Below, piece by piece: positions 16,677 through 24,899 of a DNA stretch of 64,000 nucleotides. The first letter of the stretch is position 1; every line of letters begins with the position of its first letter. The stretch is from assembly GCA_963739435.1 (NCBI GenBank), contig CAVUAN010000006.1, forward strand, positions 372,001 to 436,000. The letters are read 5' to 3'. Under the pieces are notes generated by a model that was not told where the DNA came from, made no database searches, and saw only the letters and a list, made by a program, of their open reading frames with translations. The translations under genes and the position numbers were made by a program. This stretch comes from CAVUAN01 sp963739435 (GTDB lineage: Bacteria; Acidobacteriota; Thermoanaerobaculia; UBA5066; Gp7-AA6).

Positions 16677-16789
16677 GCGAACCTCCCGTTCGACGAGACG
16701 ATGTTCTCGGACGGGCTCGGCCCAGGCTCGCACACCGCGGGAATTCGCGAAGGGCGCTGGCCGGATCCCCGTCCGGAAAGGCGTTCTCG

Positions 16790-16975
16790 TCCGGCAGGTC
16801 TCCTGGCTTCCGGATCCTCCGCCCTCGGGCTCCTTCCCGAGCGCGCAACCCCCGTGGATCACACGCGCTCAGTGGATAAATGCCCGGGGCGTCCCCGGTG
16901 ACAGTGGCGGGGGCCGCGCGGGATTTTCACCCGCTTCCCTTGGCCGAACGAAGAATCAAAGAGCGGGAACGAGCG
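16790..16975 (-). ncRNA. Cobalamin riboswitch
   Basis: Read on the minus strand: GGCCAAGGGAAGCGGGTGAA, AATCCCGCGCGG, then CCCCGCCACTGT and, after a variable arm, the B12 box AAGCCAGGAGACCTGCC (16793-16810). This is the conserved series of the adenosylcobalamin/cobalamin aptamer. The B12 box ends about 117 bases before the btuB start, a spacing that suits control of translation or termination. It represses btuB-pduO when cobalamin is plentiful. Confidence 0.93.
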
Positions 16976-17000
16976 ACAAATCTAGCACAGGCTCTCCAGT

Positions 17001-17090
17001 TGTCATCCCGAGCGAAGTCGAGGGATCTACTCTCGTGGTGCCCTGCCTGACCGGGGTAGATTCCTCGTCGCTGCGCTCCTCGGAATGACA
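17001..17090. repeat. Dispersed repeat, family B (paired copy)
   Basis: TGTCATCCCGAGCGAAGTCG...GGGATCTAC (17001-17030) faces the inverted TAGATTCCTCGTCGCTGCG...GGAATGACA (17057-17090). The pair can form a long hairpin. It fills the space between the riboswitch and larB. Confidence 0.8.
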
Positions 17091-17145
17091 GTAGGGAGGC
17101 TTGTCGAGGGTGCAGGGCCACTCGGAACGACACGGCGTGCGCGGA

Positions 17146-17158
17146 TATGATCCCGGCA
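17146..17158 (+). promoter_or_regulatory. Putative leaderless promoter of larB
   Basis: TATGAT (17146-17151) ends seven bases before the ATG at 17158, so transcription would begin at or next to the start codon. No Shine-Dalgarno is present. The -35 box is weak. Confidence 0.35.
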
Positions 17159-17937
17159 TGCGGGGCCCCGACTTCACGCTCGACTTCGACCGCCTGCGGC
17201 GGGTCGGCTTTCCCGAGGTGGTCCTGGCGTCGGGCAAGACCCCCGAGCAGATCGTCGAGATCTGCCGCCAGCTCGCGCGCGCCCACGACGTCCTCGTCAC
17301 GCGCCTCTCGCCCGAGATGTGGGAAGAGATCGCGGCGTCTCCCCTGCCGGGCCGCGCGGACTACGATCCGCGCTCGGGAACGCTCCACCTTTCAGTCGGC
17401 AAGCCCATGTCCCACGTCGAAGGGACCGTTGCCATCGTGACGGCGGGGACTGGCGACACGGTGGTGGCCGAGGAGGCGCGCCGCACGCTCGAGTATCTGG
17501 GTGTGGCCTCGACACTCGTGCCGGACGTGGGTGTCGCCGGCGTCCTCCGGCTGCTCTCCCGCCTCGAGGAGATCGAGCAGGCCAACGTCGTGATCGCCGT
17601 GGCCGGCATGGAAGCCTCGATCTTCTCCGTGCTGGGAGGCCTTGTCGGCCGGCCCGTCATCGCCGTGCCGACCTCGACGGGCTATGGCGCCTCGTTTGGA
17701 GGCTTTGCTGCGTTTCTCTCGGCCGCGGTCTCCTGCGCCAACGGGGTCACCGCGGTCAATATCGACTCCGGCTACGCGGCCGCAATGGCCGCGTACCGCA
17801 TTCTTTCCGGAGGGCCTCACCGATGGGATCGAAAGGCAAGCGGGGAAAAACCGCCCGCGAATACATCCACGCGGCCGCGGTCGGCGTCAACCGGCGCCGC
17901 AAGAAAGCGCTCCTCTCCCGCCCGACGACGCCCGTAA
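17158..17937 (+). CDS. larB: LarB, nickel-pincer cofactor biosynthesis (P2CMN synthase)
   Basis: Carboxylates and hydrolyses nicotinic acid adenine dinucleotide in the first step of the nickel-pincer nucleotide cofactor of lactate racemase and related enzymes. It has 259 residues. A short N-terminal helix region (RRVGFPEVVLASGKTPEQIVEI) precedes a PurE-like domain with VAIVTAGTGDTVVAEEA, GMEASIFSVLGGLVGRPVIAVPTSTGYG and NGVTAVNIDSGYAAA. The frame overlaps the next gene by 115 bases, so the last ~38 residues (Arg/Ser/Pro-rich) are suspect; a base error near 17815 is possible. No larC or larE is visible in the window. Confidence 0.88.
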   Translation: MRGPDFTLDFDRLRRVGFPEVVLASGKTPEQIVEICRQLARAHDVLVTRLSPEMWEEIAASPLPGRADYDPRSGTLHLSVGKPMSHVEGTVAIVTAGTGDTVVAEEARRTLEYLGVASTLVPDVGVAGVLRLLSRLEEIEQANVVIAVAGMEASIFSVLGGLVGRPVIAVPTSTGYGASFGGFAAFLSAAVSCANGVTAVNIDSGYAAAMAAYRILSGGPHRWDRKASGEKPPANTSTRPRSASTGAARKRSSPARRRP

Positions 17938-18941
17938 GGCTCGCCCGCGGCACGACGGTCTCGCAGCTTCTCGACTCCTACAAGAACGCGTCCTTCCAGG
18001 CGAGGGCCCTGGGCAAGTGCGCCGGGGTTTTCGAGGCGATGCTCCGCGACAGGGAGCGGCCGACGATCCTGCTGGGCCTGGCGGGCTCGCTGATCGCGGC
18101 CGGCATGCGCCAGGTCATCGTGGACTTGATCGAGAAGAACATGGTGGATGTCGTCGTCTCGACGGGCGCCATCATTTCGCAGGACTTCTACCAGGTGCGC
18201 GGCGGCCGCCACTTCCACGGTGACGTCAACGCCGACGACAAGGAGCTGCGCGACCTCTACATCGACCGGCTCTACGACACGTTCATCGACGAGGAGAAGT
18301 ACTGGGAGACGGACCTGGCCGTCTCGCGGTTCGCGGACACGCTGACGGGGCAGACGCTCTCGTCCCGAGCCTTCCTCGCCCTCCTGGCGGAGAAGGCGAA
18401 GAAGGACAAGGGCTCGATTCTCGGAGCGTGCGCCAGAAACGGAGTGCCGCTCTTCGTCCCGGCCTTGAACGACTCCTCGATCGGCATCGGCTTGACCGAG
18501 CACTACCACCGCGCCCGCAACAGGGGGAAGACACCCTTCCAGATCTCCTCGATCCGCGACAACTACGAGCTGACGCAGATCGTGGTCAAGAGCCGCGCCA
18601 CGGCGGCCGTGTACGTCTCGGGCGGGGTGCCCAAGAACTACATCAACGACTCGATCGTGATGTCGTACATCTTCGGCCTCGACACGGGCGGGCACAAGTA
18701 CGCCCTGCAGATCACGACGGACGCGCCGCACTGGGGGGGCCTCGGCGGGTCGACACTTTCCGAAGCAACCTCCTGGGGCAAGGTGTCGAAGAAGGCGACG
18801 CACGAGATGGCCTTCATCGAGACGTCCGTCGCCCTGCCGATGCTCTACGGGTATGCGCTGCAAAAGGGCGCGGCCAAAGGACGGACGCGGCTCCAATACC
18901 GGTGGGATGGCGATCTGCTGAAGAGCGTCAAGAGGGTTTAG
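17823..18941 (+). CDS. Bacterial deoxyhypusine synthase-like protein
   Basis: A 372-residue member of the deoxyhypusine synthase family. In eukaryotes this NAD-dependent enzyme transfers the aminobutyl group of spermidine to a lysine of eIF5A; bacterial members act on other acceptors or are uncharacterised. Visible blocks: ILLGLAGSLIAAGM, STGAIISQDFYQ, FVPALNDSSIGIGL, the glycine-rich VYVSGGVPKNYIND, and ATSWGKVS with the lysine corresponding to the catalytic residue of the human enzyme. GGAGGG lies 9 bases before the ATG at 17823. It overlaps the end of larB and is presumably co-transcribed. Confidence 0.88.
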   Translation: MGSKGKRGKTAREYIHAAAVGVNRRRKKALLSRPTTPVRLARGTTVSQLLDSYKNASFQARALGKCAGVFEAMLRDRERPTILLGLAGSLIAAGMRQVIVDLIEKNMVDVVVSTGAIISQDFYQVRGGRHFHGDVNADDKELRDLYIDRLYDTFIDEEKYWETDLAVSRFADTLTGQTLSSRAFLALLAEKAKKDKGSILGACARNGVPLFVPALNDSSIGIGLTEHYHRARNRGKTPFQISSIRDNYELTQIVVKSRATAAVYVSGGVPKNYINDSIVMSYIFGLDTGGHKYALQITTDAPHWGGLGGSTLSEATSWGKVSKKATHEMAFIETSVALPMLYGYALQKGAAKGRTRLQYRWDGDLLKSVKRV

Positions 18942-18975
18942 CTGGAGACGGGCGCGCGCGTCCTGGAAAAAGAAA

Positions 18976-18997
18976 CGCCCCGGGGTTAGCCGGGGCG
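18976..18997. terminator. Bidirectional intrinsic terminator
   Basis: CGCCCCGG and CCGGGGCG form an 8-bp stem around GGTTAG. The minus-strand reading ends in a T-rich tail (TTTCTTTTTCC) for the DUF1573 gene; the plus strand ends CTTT. It lies between two convergent genes. Confidence 0.85.
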
Positions 18998-19021
18998 CTT
19001 TCGCTCTCGAGGGCTTGAAGG

Positions 19022-20119
19022 TTAGAGCGCTTCGCCTTTCAAGGGGAGCTCGATGATGGCTTTGTCTTTGTCGGTGGTGAAGAGCTTGACGACGCCGTCG
19101 ACCGGGCCCTTCTTGACCTTGTCGGTGGGCTTGACGACGATCGTGTAGGACACGCCTTCCTGCGTGGGGACGATATCGGTGATGAAGCCGGCGACGGTCG
19201 TCTCGGCTTTCGTGATCTTGACGGGGACTGACGGCTTGTTGTTGGTGACGATGATGTTGCGTGTGATGGGGTCCTTACCGGCCGTGAAGTTGCCGAAGTT
19301 GACGAGGACCGGCACGACCTGGACGCGCGCGCGCACGATGCCGGCCACCGGGATCTCGACCGAGCCCTGCTGCGCAACGCCCGTCGTGATCCGCACGGGA
19401 GCGTTCAAGAGGCCCTCGGGAGCGTCGCCCGTGACCGTGAGCTTCAGGCGGTACTGCTCGCCGGCGCGGCCCGGGATCCGGTCCTTCTCGCCGGCCGGAG
19501 AGATCTCCGCCTTGACGTAGGGCTGGGCGGCTTCGGCCACCGTCGGCTTGAAGGTCTTCTCCTCCGAGACGAGGATCACGTTCTGCGAATCGCTGTCGCC
19601 CTTGATGACCGAGAAACGCACGAACGCGTTGGGCAGCACGTCGACGAAGGGTTTCACGATCGCCTTGACGAAGAGGTTCAGCTGCGGACGCTCGGGGTCG
19701 TTCGAAACGACCAGGATCGACTTGGCGATCGGGCCCGTGAAGGTCTTCGTGTCGACGTGCGAGATGATCTTGCCCTCTTCGCCTGGCTTGACGACCTTGT
19801 CGAAGGAGGCCACCGTGCAGCCGCAGCCCGGCCGCGCGTCGGTGATGATGAGGTCCGATCCGCCCGTGTTCCGGATGACGAACGTGGCGTCGATAACCTG
19901 GCCCTTGGGAACCGTGCCGACGTCCTTCGTTTCCGGGTTGACGTCGATCTTGGGCCCCGCGATGGGCTTGGCCGCCTGCTTGGCGTCCGTTGCGGACGTC
20001 GCGGCCGGAGCCGGCTTGGCAGCCTTGCCCTGTGTTTGTCCTGTTGCCTGAGCGTGCATCGCCGCGGTCCAGCCGACCGCCGCCAGTGCGAGACACGCAA
20101 TTCTGCCGAGCTGACGCAT
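19022..20119 (-). CDS. Secreted DUF1573-domain protein
   Basis: A 365-residue exported protein. A signal peptide (about 1-25, ending MHAQA) and an Ala/Lys-rich linker precede a DUF1573 domain (about 55-150), recognisable by the DVGTVPKGQVIDATFVIRNT start, the GCGCTVASFD cysteine pair and FVKAIVKP. The remaining 200 residues look like further immunoglobulin-like beta domains. No catalytic residues are seen; the family is extracytoplasmic and of unknown role. A good Shine-Dalgarno (GAGGAGG) precedes the ATG. A terminator follows its stop. Confidence 0.85.
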   Translation of the reverse strand: MRQLGRIACLALAAVGWTAAMHAQATGQTQGKAAKPAPAATSATDAKQAAKPIAGPKIDVNPETKDVGTVPKGQVIDATFVIRNTGGSDLIITDARPGCGCTVASFDKVVKPGEEGKIISHVDTKTFTGPIAKSILVVSNDPERPQLNLFVKAIVKPFVDVLPNAFVRFSVIKGDSDSQNVILVSEEKTFKPTVAEAAQPYVKAEISPAGEKDRIPGRAGEQYRLKLTVTGDAPEGLLNAPVRITTGVAQQGSVEIPVAGIVRARVQVVPVLVNFGNFTAGKDPITRNIIVTNNKPSVPVKITKAETTVAGFITDIVPTQEGVSYTIVVKPTDKVKKGPVDGVVKLFTTDKDKAIIELPLKGEAL

Positions 20120-20199
20120 GTTCCGAACCCTCCTCGTTTACAGTATGCAGGAGCGTTAAACGGCTGGCAATCAGAGCTTATTCCTCGGGAGAACCCCAT

Positions 20200-21591
20200 T
20201 TGGCCCGCTTTCACATGGTCCCGATCGGGGGCACGGCGATGGTGCCCTTAGCCGCCCTGCTCTCCGAAGCGGGTCACACGATTACGGGCTCGGACCTCGA
20301 CGTCTACCCTCCAATGTCGACCCTGCTTTCGAGCCTCAAGATCCCCGTTTCGAAGGGGTTTTCGCCCGACCACGTCCCGGAGGCCTGCGATGCCGTCATC
20401 GTGGGCAATGCCGCCCTGCGCGACAACGTCGAGGCAGCCGAAGCCGTGCGCCGGGGCCTGCCTGTCCTCTCCCTGCCTCAGGCCGTGCGCCAGTACCTCC
20501 TGCCGGGAAAGACCTCCGTTGTCATCACGGGGACACATGGCAAAACGACCACATCGGCCCTGACGGCGTGGCTGCTCCTGGACTCCGGCCGCGACCCGGG
20601 GTTCCTGGTCGGCGGCGAGATGAAGAACCTCGGCTGCGGATACCGCCGCGGAAAGGGCCCCGCTTTCGTGCTCGAGGGCGACGAGTACAACGCGGCCTTT
20701 TTCGACCGCGGCCCCAAGTTCCTGCACTACGAGCCAAAGCACCTCTTCCTCGGCAACATCGAGTACGACCACGCGGACCTCTACCCGGACCTGCCGTCAG
20801 TCATCGAGGCCTTCCGCCAGGTCGTGCGGATCGTTCCCGAAGATGGAGTCGTCGTCATCAACGCCGACGACGCGAGGGTCCGCGAGGTCGCGGCAGAGGC
20901 GCGCTGCCCCGTCGTGCGCGTTTCGATGACGGATCGGTCGGCTGACTTCTCCGCAAGCGACGTTTCGTCGCTGCCCGAACGCACCGAGTTCACGCTCGTC
21001 GAGACCGGGCTTCCAGCCGGGCGCCTCGCCTTCCGGCTCTGGGGCATGCACAACGTCTCGAACGTCCTCGCCGCCGCGGCCTTAGCGCGAGGCCTCGGCC
21101 TCTCGACCTCGGAGATCGCGGCGGCTCTGGCGCGCTTCGAAGGCGTGCGGCGGAGGCTCGAGGTCAAGGGCGAGGCAAATGGCATTCTCGTCGTGGACGA
21201 CTTCGCGCACCACCCGACCGCCGTTGCCGCGACTCTCTCAGCCAGCCGCCTCCGCTGGCCCAAGCGCCGCCTCTGGGCGGTCTTCGAGCCGCGCTCGAAC
21301 ACAGCGGGCCGCAAGATGTTCGAGGACGACTACGCCGCGGCGTTCGCGGGAGCCGACGCCGCAATCGTCGCGCCCGTCTTCCACGCCAAACGCCTGACCG
21401 AGGAAACCCGCCTAGACCGCGAAGCCCTCGTGGCTCGTCTCAAGACCTCGGGCCGTCCCGCCTTCGCCCCCGACTCGATCGACGCGATCCCCGATCTCCT
21501 CCGCCAACACGCCCGCCCCGGCGACGTCGTCATCCTCATGTCGTCTGGCGCCTTCGGCGGCCTGCCGGAACGACTGGTGAGTCTCCTCTGA
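20200..21591 (+). CDS. mpl: UDP-N-acetylmuramate:tripeptide ligase (Mpl)
   Basis: Recycles cell-wall tripeptide by ligating L-Ala-gamma-D-Glu-meso-DAP to UDP-MurNAc. It has 463 residues from a TTG at 20200, chosen because the N-terminal Rossmann strand then begins like the family (ARFHMVPIGGTAM) and GGGAGA lies upstream. ATP loop GTHGKTTT (111-118). LEGDEYNAAFFDRGPKF and GNIEYDHADLYPD distinguish Mpl from MurC, and DDFAHHPTA lies in the C-terminal domain. No other cell-wall genes are adjacent. A non-AUG start and a short leader are notable. Confidence 0.92.
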   Translation: MARFHMVPIGGTAMVPLAALLSEAGHTITGSDLDVYPPMSTLLSSLKIPVSKGFSPDHVPEACDAVIVGNAALRDNVEAAEAVRRGLPVLSLPQAVRQYLLPGKTSVVITGTHGKTTTSALTAWLLLDSGRDPGFLVGGEMKNLGCGYRRGKGPAFVLEGDEYNAAFFDRGPKFLHYEPKHLFLGNIEYDHADLYPDLPSVIEAFRQVVRIVPEDGVVVINADDARVREVAAEARCPVVRVSMTDRSADFSASDVSSLPERTEFTLVETGLPAGRLAFRLWGMHNVSNVLAAAALARGLGLSTSEIAAALARFEGVRRRLEVKGEANGILVVDDFAHHPTAVAATLSASRLRWPKRRLWAVFEPRSNTAGRKMFEDDYAAAFAGADAAIVAPVFHAKRLTEETRLDREALVARLKTSGRPAFAPDSIDAIPDLLRQHARPGDVVILMSSGAFGGLPERLVSLL

Positions 21592-23279
21592 ACGTCAACC
21601 GTCGCATCGCGATTGCATTCTCGTCGTTTGGGGGTTTGGCCCTCTATCTTTGGCCGGCGTTCCATGCCCCGGTCGTCATCTGGGCCGACAGCCGCATCGA
21701 CCTCGATTGGGCCAGCCGTGGAATCGGAATCTTTTCGGCAGTTCCTCCGATCGAGCAACAGGCCGCCGGCGTACATCAGGCGAAGCCGCTCTATCTGCTC
21801 TACCTTCGCTCCGTAATCGCTTTGGCTCCGCGTGGGCACGAAACAAGGGCGATCGTCGTCGTGCAGTCGCTCCTGCTGTGCCTGGCGATTCTGTGGGCCT
21901 CATTTGGTGGAGGACGGTCTGGAGCGGCTACCGGTGTTCTGTTGCTGCTGTGTCTTCGCTTGCGTGACAGCGCGAGTGCCGTCATGTCCGAAGCTCTCAC
22001 AGGGTCGCTGCTCCTCGTGGTTACAGGCGGCATCTTGAGGGCGCCGGAAACCTGGCTGGGGGCCGGGGCGCTCGGGGCGGCGGTGGGAGCGCTGTTCTGG
22101 GTTAGGCCGAACGCTGGGGCAATTGCACTGGCGCTTGTGGTGGCACGTTATTTTTTCACGCGACGATACGCGCCGGGACTGCGGGCTTCCGCGGCTTTCC
22201 TCGTCGTCGTCATTCCGATCGCGTTGGCGACCCGGCCGGGCCCCGGCAGCCCCGAACTTCGGGGTTTCGCATTTCCGCTGCTCGTCGGCAGCACCGATTA
22301 CTGCTGGGAACCCGCCGTAACGGCGGTCCAGGCGACGGGCCTCGAATCACGGCAACGTGAGCAGATCCGGACGACGCGAGAGAACTGGCGCGCGCTCTGG
22401 ACATCGCTTCAGCGCGGGGACCCGGATGCCCGGCGACAACTCGGCTGGCGTGCATTTCGAGGCCTCCTCGGGGCCGAGTACTACGATGCCCGATGGTCAA
22501 CCCTTTATCTCGAAGTCGACAACCTCTCCAGGTTGCTCACGCCCATTCTCCTCTTGGCCGCCCTTTCGCTCTTCTTGACCCTTCCGTTCAAGGACCGTTC
22601 CATCAACGGCGTTGCGCTGCTCCTGGTAGCGGCGCTCGTAGCTCAGAATCTTGTGCTCGGGTCTCTCCCTCGCTACGACCTGCCTTTCCTCCCAGTCCTT
22701 CTCGTCCTGGCAGTCCAAGCTGCCATCGAGGCCTGGCGCAACCGGAGGCGAGCTGGTGCGGCGGCTTGCATCCTGTTGGTCCTGATTGCACTCGGCCTTC
22801 GATTCCCCTACGTTTTCGACTCGGAGTGGGGCCGCGTCGAGTCGGCAGGTATCACGCTTCGCCAGGTCATCCCCCGGGGGGCTCTGCCGAAGAAGGACCC
22901 AGCCACGCTGCATGTCCGAATCGGGCCCGTCGACGTGCCATCCGCGGCCGAGCTCGATGTGTTCGCCTCCGGAGATCGAAGGATCTATTCGAGCGCCGGG
23001 AATGCCTCGCGCCAAAGGCCAGATCTTTCGATTCCCCTTCCAGGTTGGCTCCTCGAGGAGAACCAGCACGATCACACCGAGATCCGGCTCGTTTCGAGCG
23101 GGGGCTATGGACCGGACTCGTACGTGCGGTTTCCAGTAATACCTCCGCCGTGGGGGAGGGGGGCGCACCGGGAGGGAAACGCTTTCCTTTCCCCGTACAC
23201 GGGCATCCGCTGGGGTGCGCTGGACTGGTGGGCGCACGAAGGAACCGATCCGGACGCGCGGCTATCAGCGAATCGCTAG
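21588..23279 (+). CDS. Polytopic membrane protein of unknown function
   Basis: About 550-560 residues with roughly ten hydrophobic segments in the first 380 residues and a soluble C-terminal domain of about 150. The start is uncertain: a TTG at 21636 would cut the first helix, while a CTG at 21588 just before the mpl stop keeps it (NRRIAIAFSSFGGLALYLWP). The topology resembles GT-C glycosyltransferases, but no clear N-terminal Asp/Glu catalytic motif is seen beyond WADSRIDLDW. Base use is visibly less GC-biased than in its neighbours, which may indicate horizontal acquisition. Its 3' end overlaps the convergent GT39-like gene by 15 bases. Confidence 0.72.
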   Translation: MNVNRRIAIAFSSFGGLALYLWPAFHAPVVIWADSRIDLDWASRGIGIFSAVPPIEQQAAGVHQAKPLYLLYLRSVIALAPRGHETRAIVVVQSLLLCLAILWASFGGGRSGAATGVLLLLCLRLRDSASAVMSEALTGSLLLVVTGGILRAPETWLGAGALGAAVGALFWVRPNAGAIALALVVARYFFTRRYAPGLRASAAFLVVVIPIALATRPGPGSPELRGFAFPLLVGSTDYCWEPAVTAVQATGLESRQREQIRTTRENWRALWTSLQRGDPDARRQLGWRAFRGLLGAEYYDARWSTLYLEVDNLSRLLTPILLLAALSLFLTLPFKDRSINGVALLLVAALVAQNLVLGSLPRYDLPFLPVLLVLAVQAAIEAWRNRRRAGAAACILLVLIALGLRFPYVFDSEWGRVESAGITLRQVIPRGALPKKDPATLHVRIGPVDVPSAAELDVFASGDRRIYSSAGNASRQRPDLSIPLPGWLLEENQHDHTEIRLVSSGGYGPDSYVRFPVIPPPWGRGAHREGNAFLSPYTGIRWGALDWWAHEGTDPDARLSANR

Positions 23280-24899
23280 GATCACGACCGTATCGCCGGG
23301 CTTGCCGTCGGGGTAGGGAGGGTTCTCGAAGCGGGCGAGGTCGTTGAGGGCGGGGTGGACGCGGCGCCAGTGGTCTTCGGCGCGGACGAGAACGCCCTTC
23401 ACGGAGATCTTCTCGCGCGAGACGAAGAGGAGCGGCGCGCCGGAGGGTACGCGCACCGGGGCGGCGTCTCCACGGCGGGGATCGCCCGAGAGAATGAGGG
23501 TCTCTGGCTCTTTTGGGTCGGGCACGGCGAGCGGCAATTCGAGGGTGCGCCCCGTCCCGAGCGTGACGCCGGGTTTTCCGTCGAGTCGCAGCCACAGCGT
23601 GTCGGTCGGGTTGCCGGAGTCCGGGGACGTCACGACAAATATCGGGCCGCGGCGCCCCATCTCCTCGAGATGCGCGGCCGCCTTTTCTGCCGCGAAGCCC
23701 GCCGGCCAGCCGCTGACGAACTGCCAGCGGTCGATAGCCGCGAGCTTCTGGGTTCTCCAGTTCGCCAATTGTCCGCAGACGTCGTGCACGGGCCATACGA
23801 AGAGTGCGGCAGCCAGAGCCATCGCCGCGACTCGACCCATCTTTTGCGTCAGCTCCCCCAGCGCAAAGCCCGCCGCGATCAAGAGCGGCACGGCGGCCGG
23901 CACGACGTAGCGCGGGAAGAAGGCGTTCGAGAACGGTAGGGCAGGAAGGAGAACGAGGCAGCTCCAGGCCGTTAGGATTCCGGCCAGCCGCCCGCGCCGT
24001 GAGAGGGCCAGCCACACGAGCGCGCCCGCTGAGAGGATTGCAACAACCGGTGTCAGATAGAGCCAGAGCCACGCCACGGAGTCCGCCGCGTTCTTCCCGG
24101 TCAGGAGGGCCCACCCTTCCGTCGATGCCGCCTCCTGCACGGCCTCGAGCGGCAGCACACGGGTGCCGAGCTTCGGCCCGGCTGCAGTCGTCAGCATCGG
24201 CAACCACAAGGCCAGGGCCAGAACCGCGCTCGCGCCCAGAGCCAGCGCGAGGCGTCCGCCATCCCGGCGCTGATGCCTCGTCAACGGCCGGTCGAATCGG
24301 AAGGCGATGACCGGCAGGACCCACAGCAGGTAGCTCACGGCCTGCCGGGTCAGCATCATCACTCCCATCGCGAGGCCGAAGGCCACGGCGAGCGGCAGGA
24401 CGCGGCCTCCCTCGCGAGCTCGCGCGGCCAGCAGCACGGCCAGCCAAGCCGCAACCGTCATCTCGAGAACGAACAGAGCTTCGACGCGTGCCATGCGCTG
24501 GTGGAGGGTGAAGAGCGGGCTTGCCGTATAGAGCGCGCAGGCGAACAGCGCCGCCCGGCGAGGCAGGCTCTTATCCAGCGCCCGGCAGAGAGCGTAGAGG
24601 GCGGGCACGGTCAGTGCGGCGGCCAGGACCGAGAGCAGCCTTCCGGCAAGCAAAGGATTCTTGAAAAGCGGGAGAACGAGGGCCAGCAGCCAGGTTTGGA
24701 GGGGCGGCGTGCGCTCGGAAAGCGATATCCAGAGATACCGCGAGGGGCTTTCACGGACGAGCCTCGCGCAGCGCAGGAAGATCGCCTCGTCTCCGAAGAT
24801 CGGCAACGCGGTCAGTCCCGGCAGGCGCAGCGCCGCGCAGACAACCGACAGGACGGCGAGCGGCATGCCGACACGGGGGGCGGCTCGGCTCAGGCTCAC
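23265..24899 (-). CDS. GT39/ArnT-like membrane glycosyltransferase
   Basis: A 544-residue inner-membrane protein resembling the dolichyl/undecaprenyl-phosphate mannose- or arabinose-transferase families (GT-C fold). FGDEAIFLRCARL in the first periplasmic loop (residues 35-47) carries the D-E pair typical of the catalytic site. It is followed by SERTPPLQTWLLAL and about ten further helices, with a soluble C-terminal domain of about 150 residues. It should transfer a sugar from a lipid carrier to an outside acceptor such as lipid A, glycan or protein. The start overlaps the stop of the upstream membrane gene by four bases. It is the last gene of the long leftward run. Confidence 0.78.
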   Translation of the reverse strand: MSLSRAAPRVGMPLAVLSVVCAALRLPGLTALPIFGDEAIFLRCARLVRESPSRYLWISLSERTPPLQTWLLALVLPLFKNPLLAGRLLSVLAAALTVPALYALCRALDKSLPRRAALFACALYTASPLFTLHQRMARVEALFVLEMTVAAWLAVLLAARAREGGRVLPLAVAFGLAMGVMMLTRQAVSYLLWVLPVIAFRFDRPLTRHQRRDGGRLALALGASAVLALALWLPMLTTAAGPKLGTRVLPLEAVQEAASTEGWALLTGKNAADSVAWLWLYLTPVVAILSAGALVWLALSRRGRLAGILTAWSCLVLLPALPFSNAFFPRYVVPAAVPLLIAAGFALGELTQKMGRVAAMALAAALFVWPVHDVCGQLANWRTQKLAAIDRWQFVSGWPAGFAAEKAAAHLEEMGRRGPIFVVTSPDSGNPTDTLWLRLDGKPGVTLGTGRTLELPLAVPDPKEPETLILSGDPRRGDAAPVRVPSGAPLLFVSREKISVKGVLVRAEDHWRRVHPALNDLARFENPPYPDGKPGDTVVILAIR

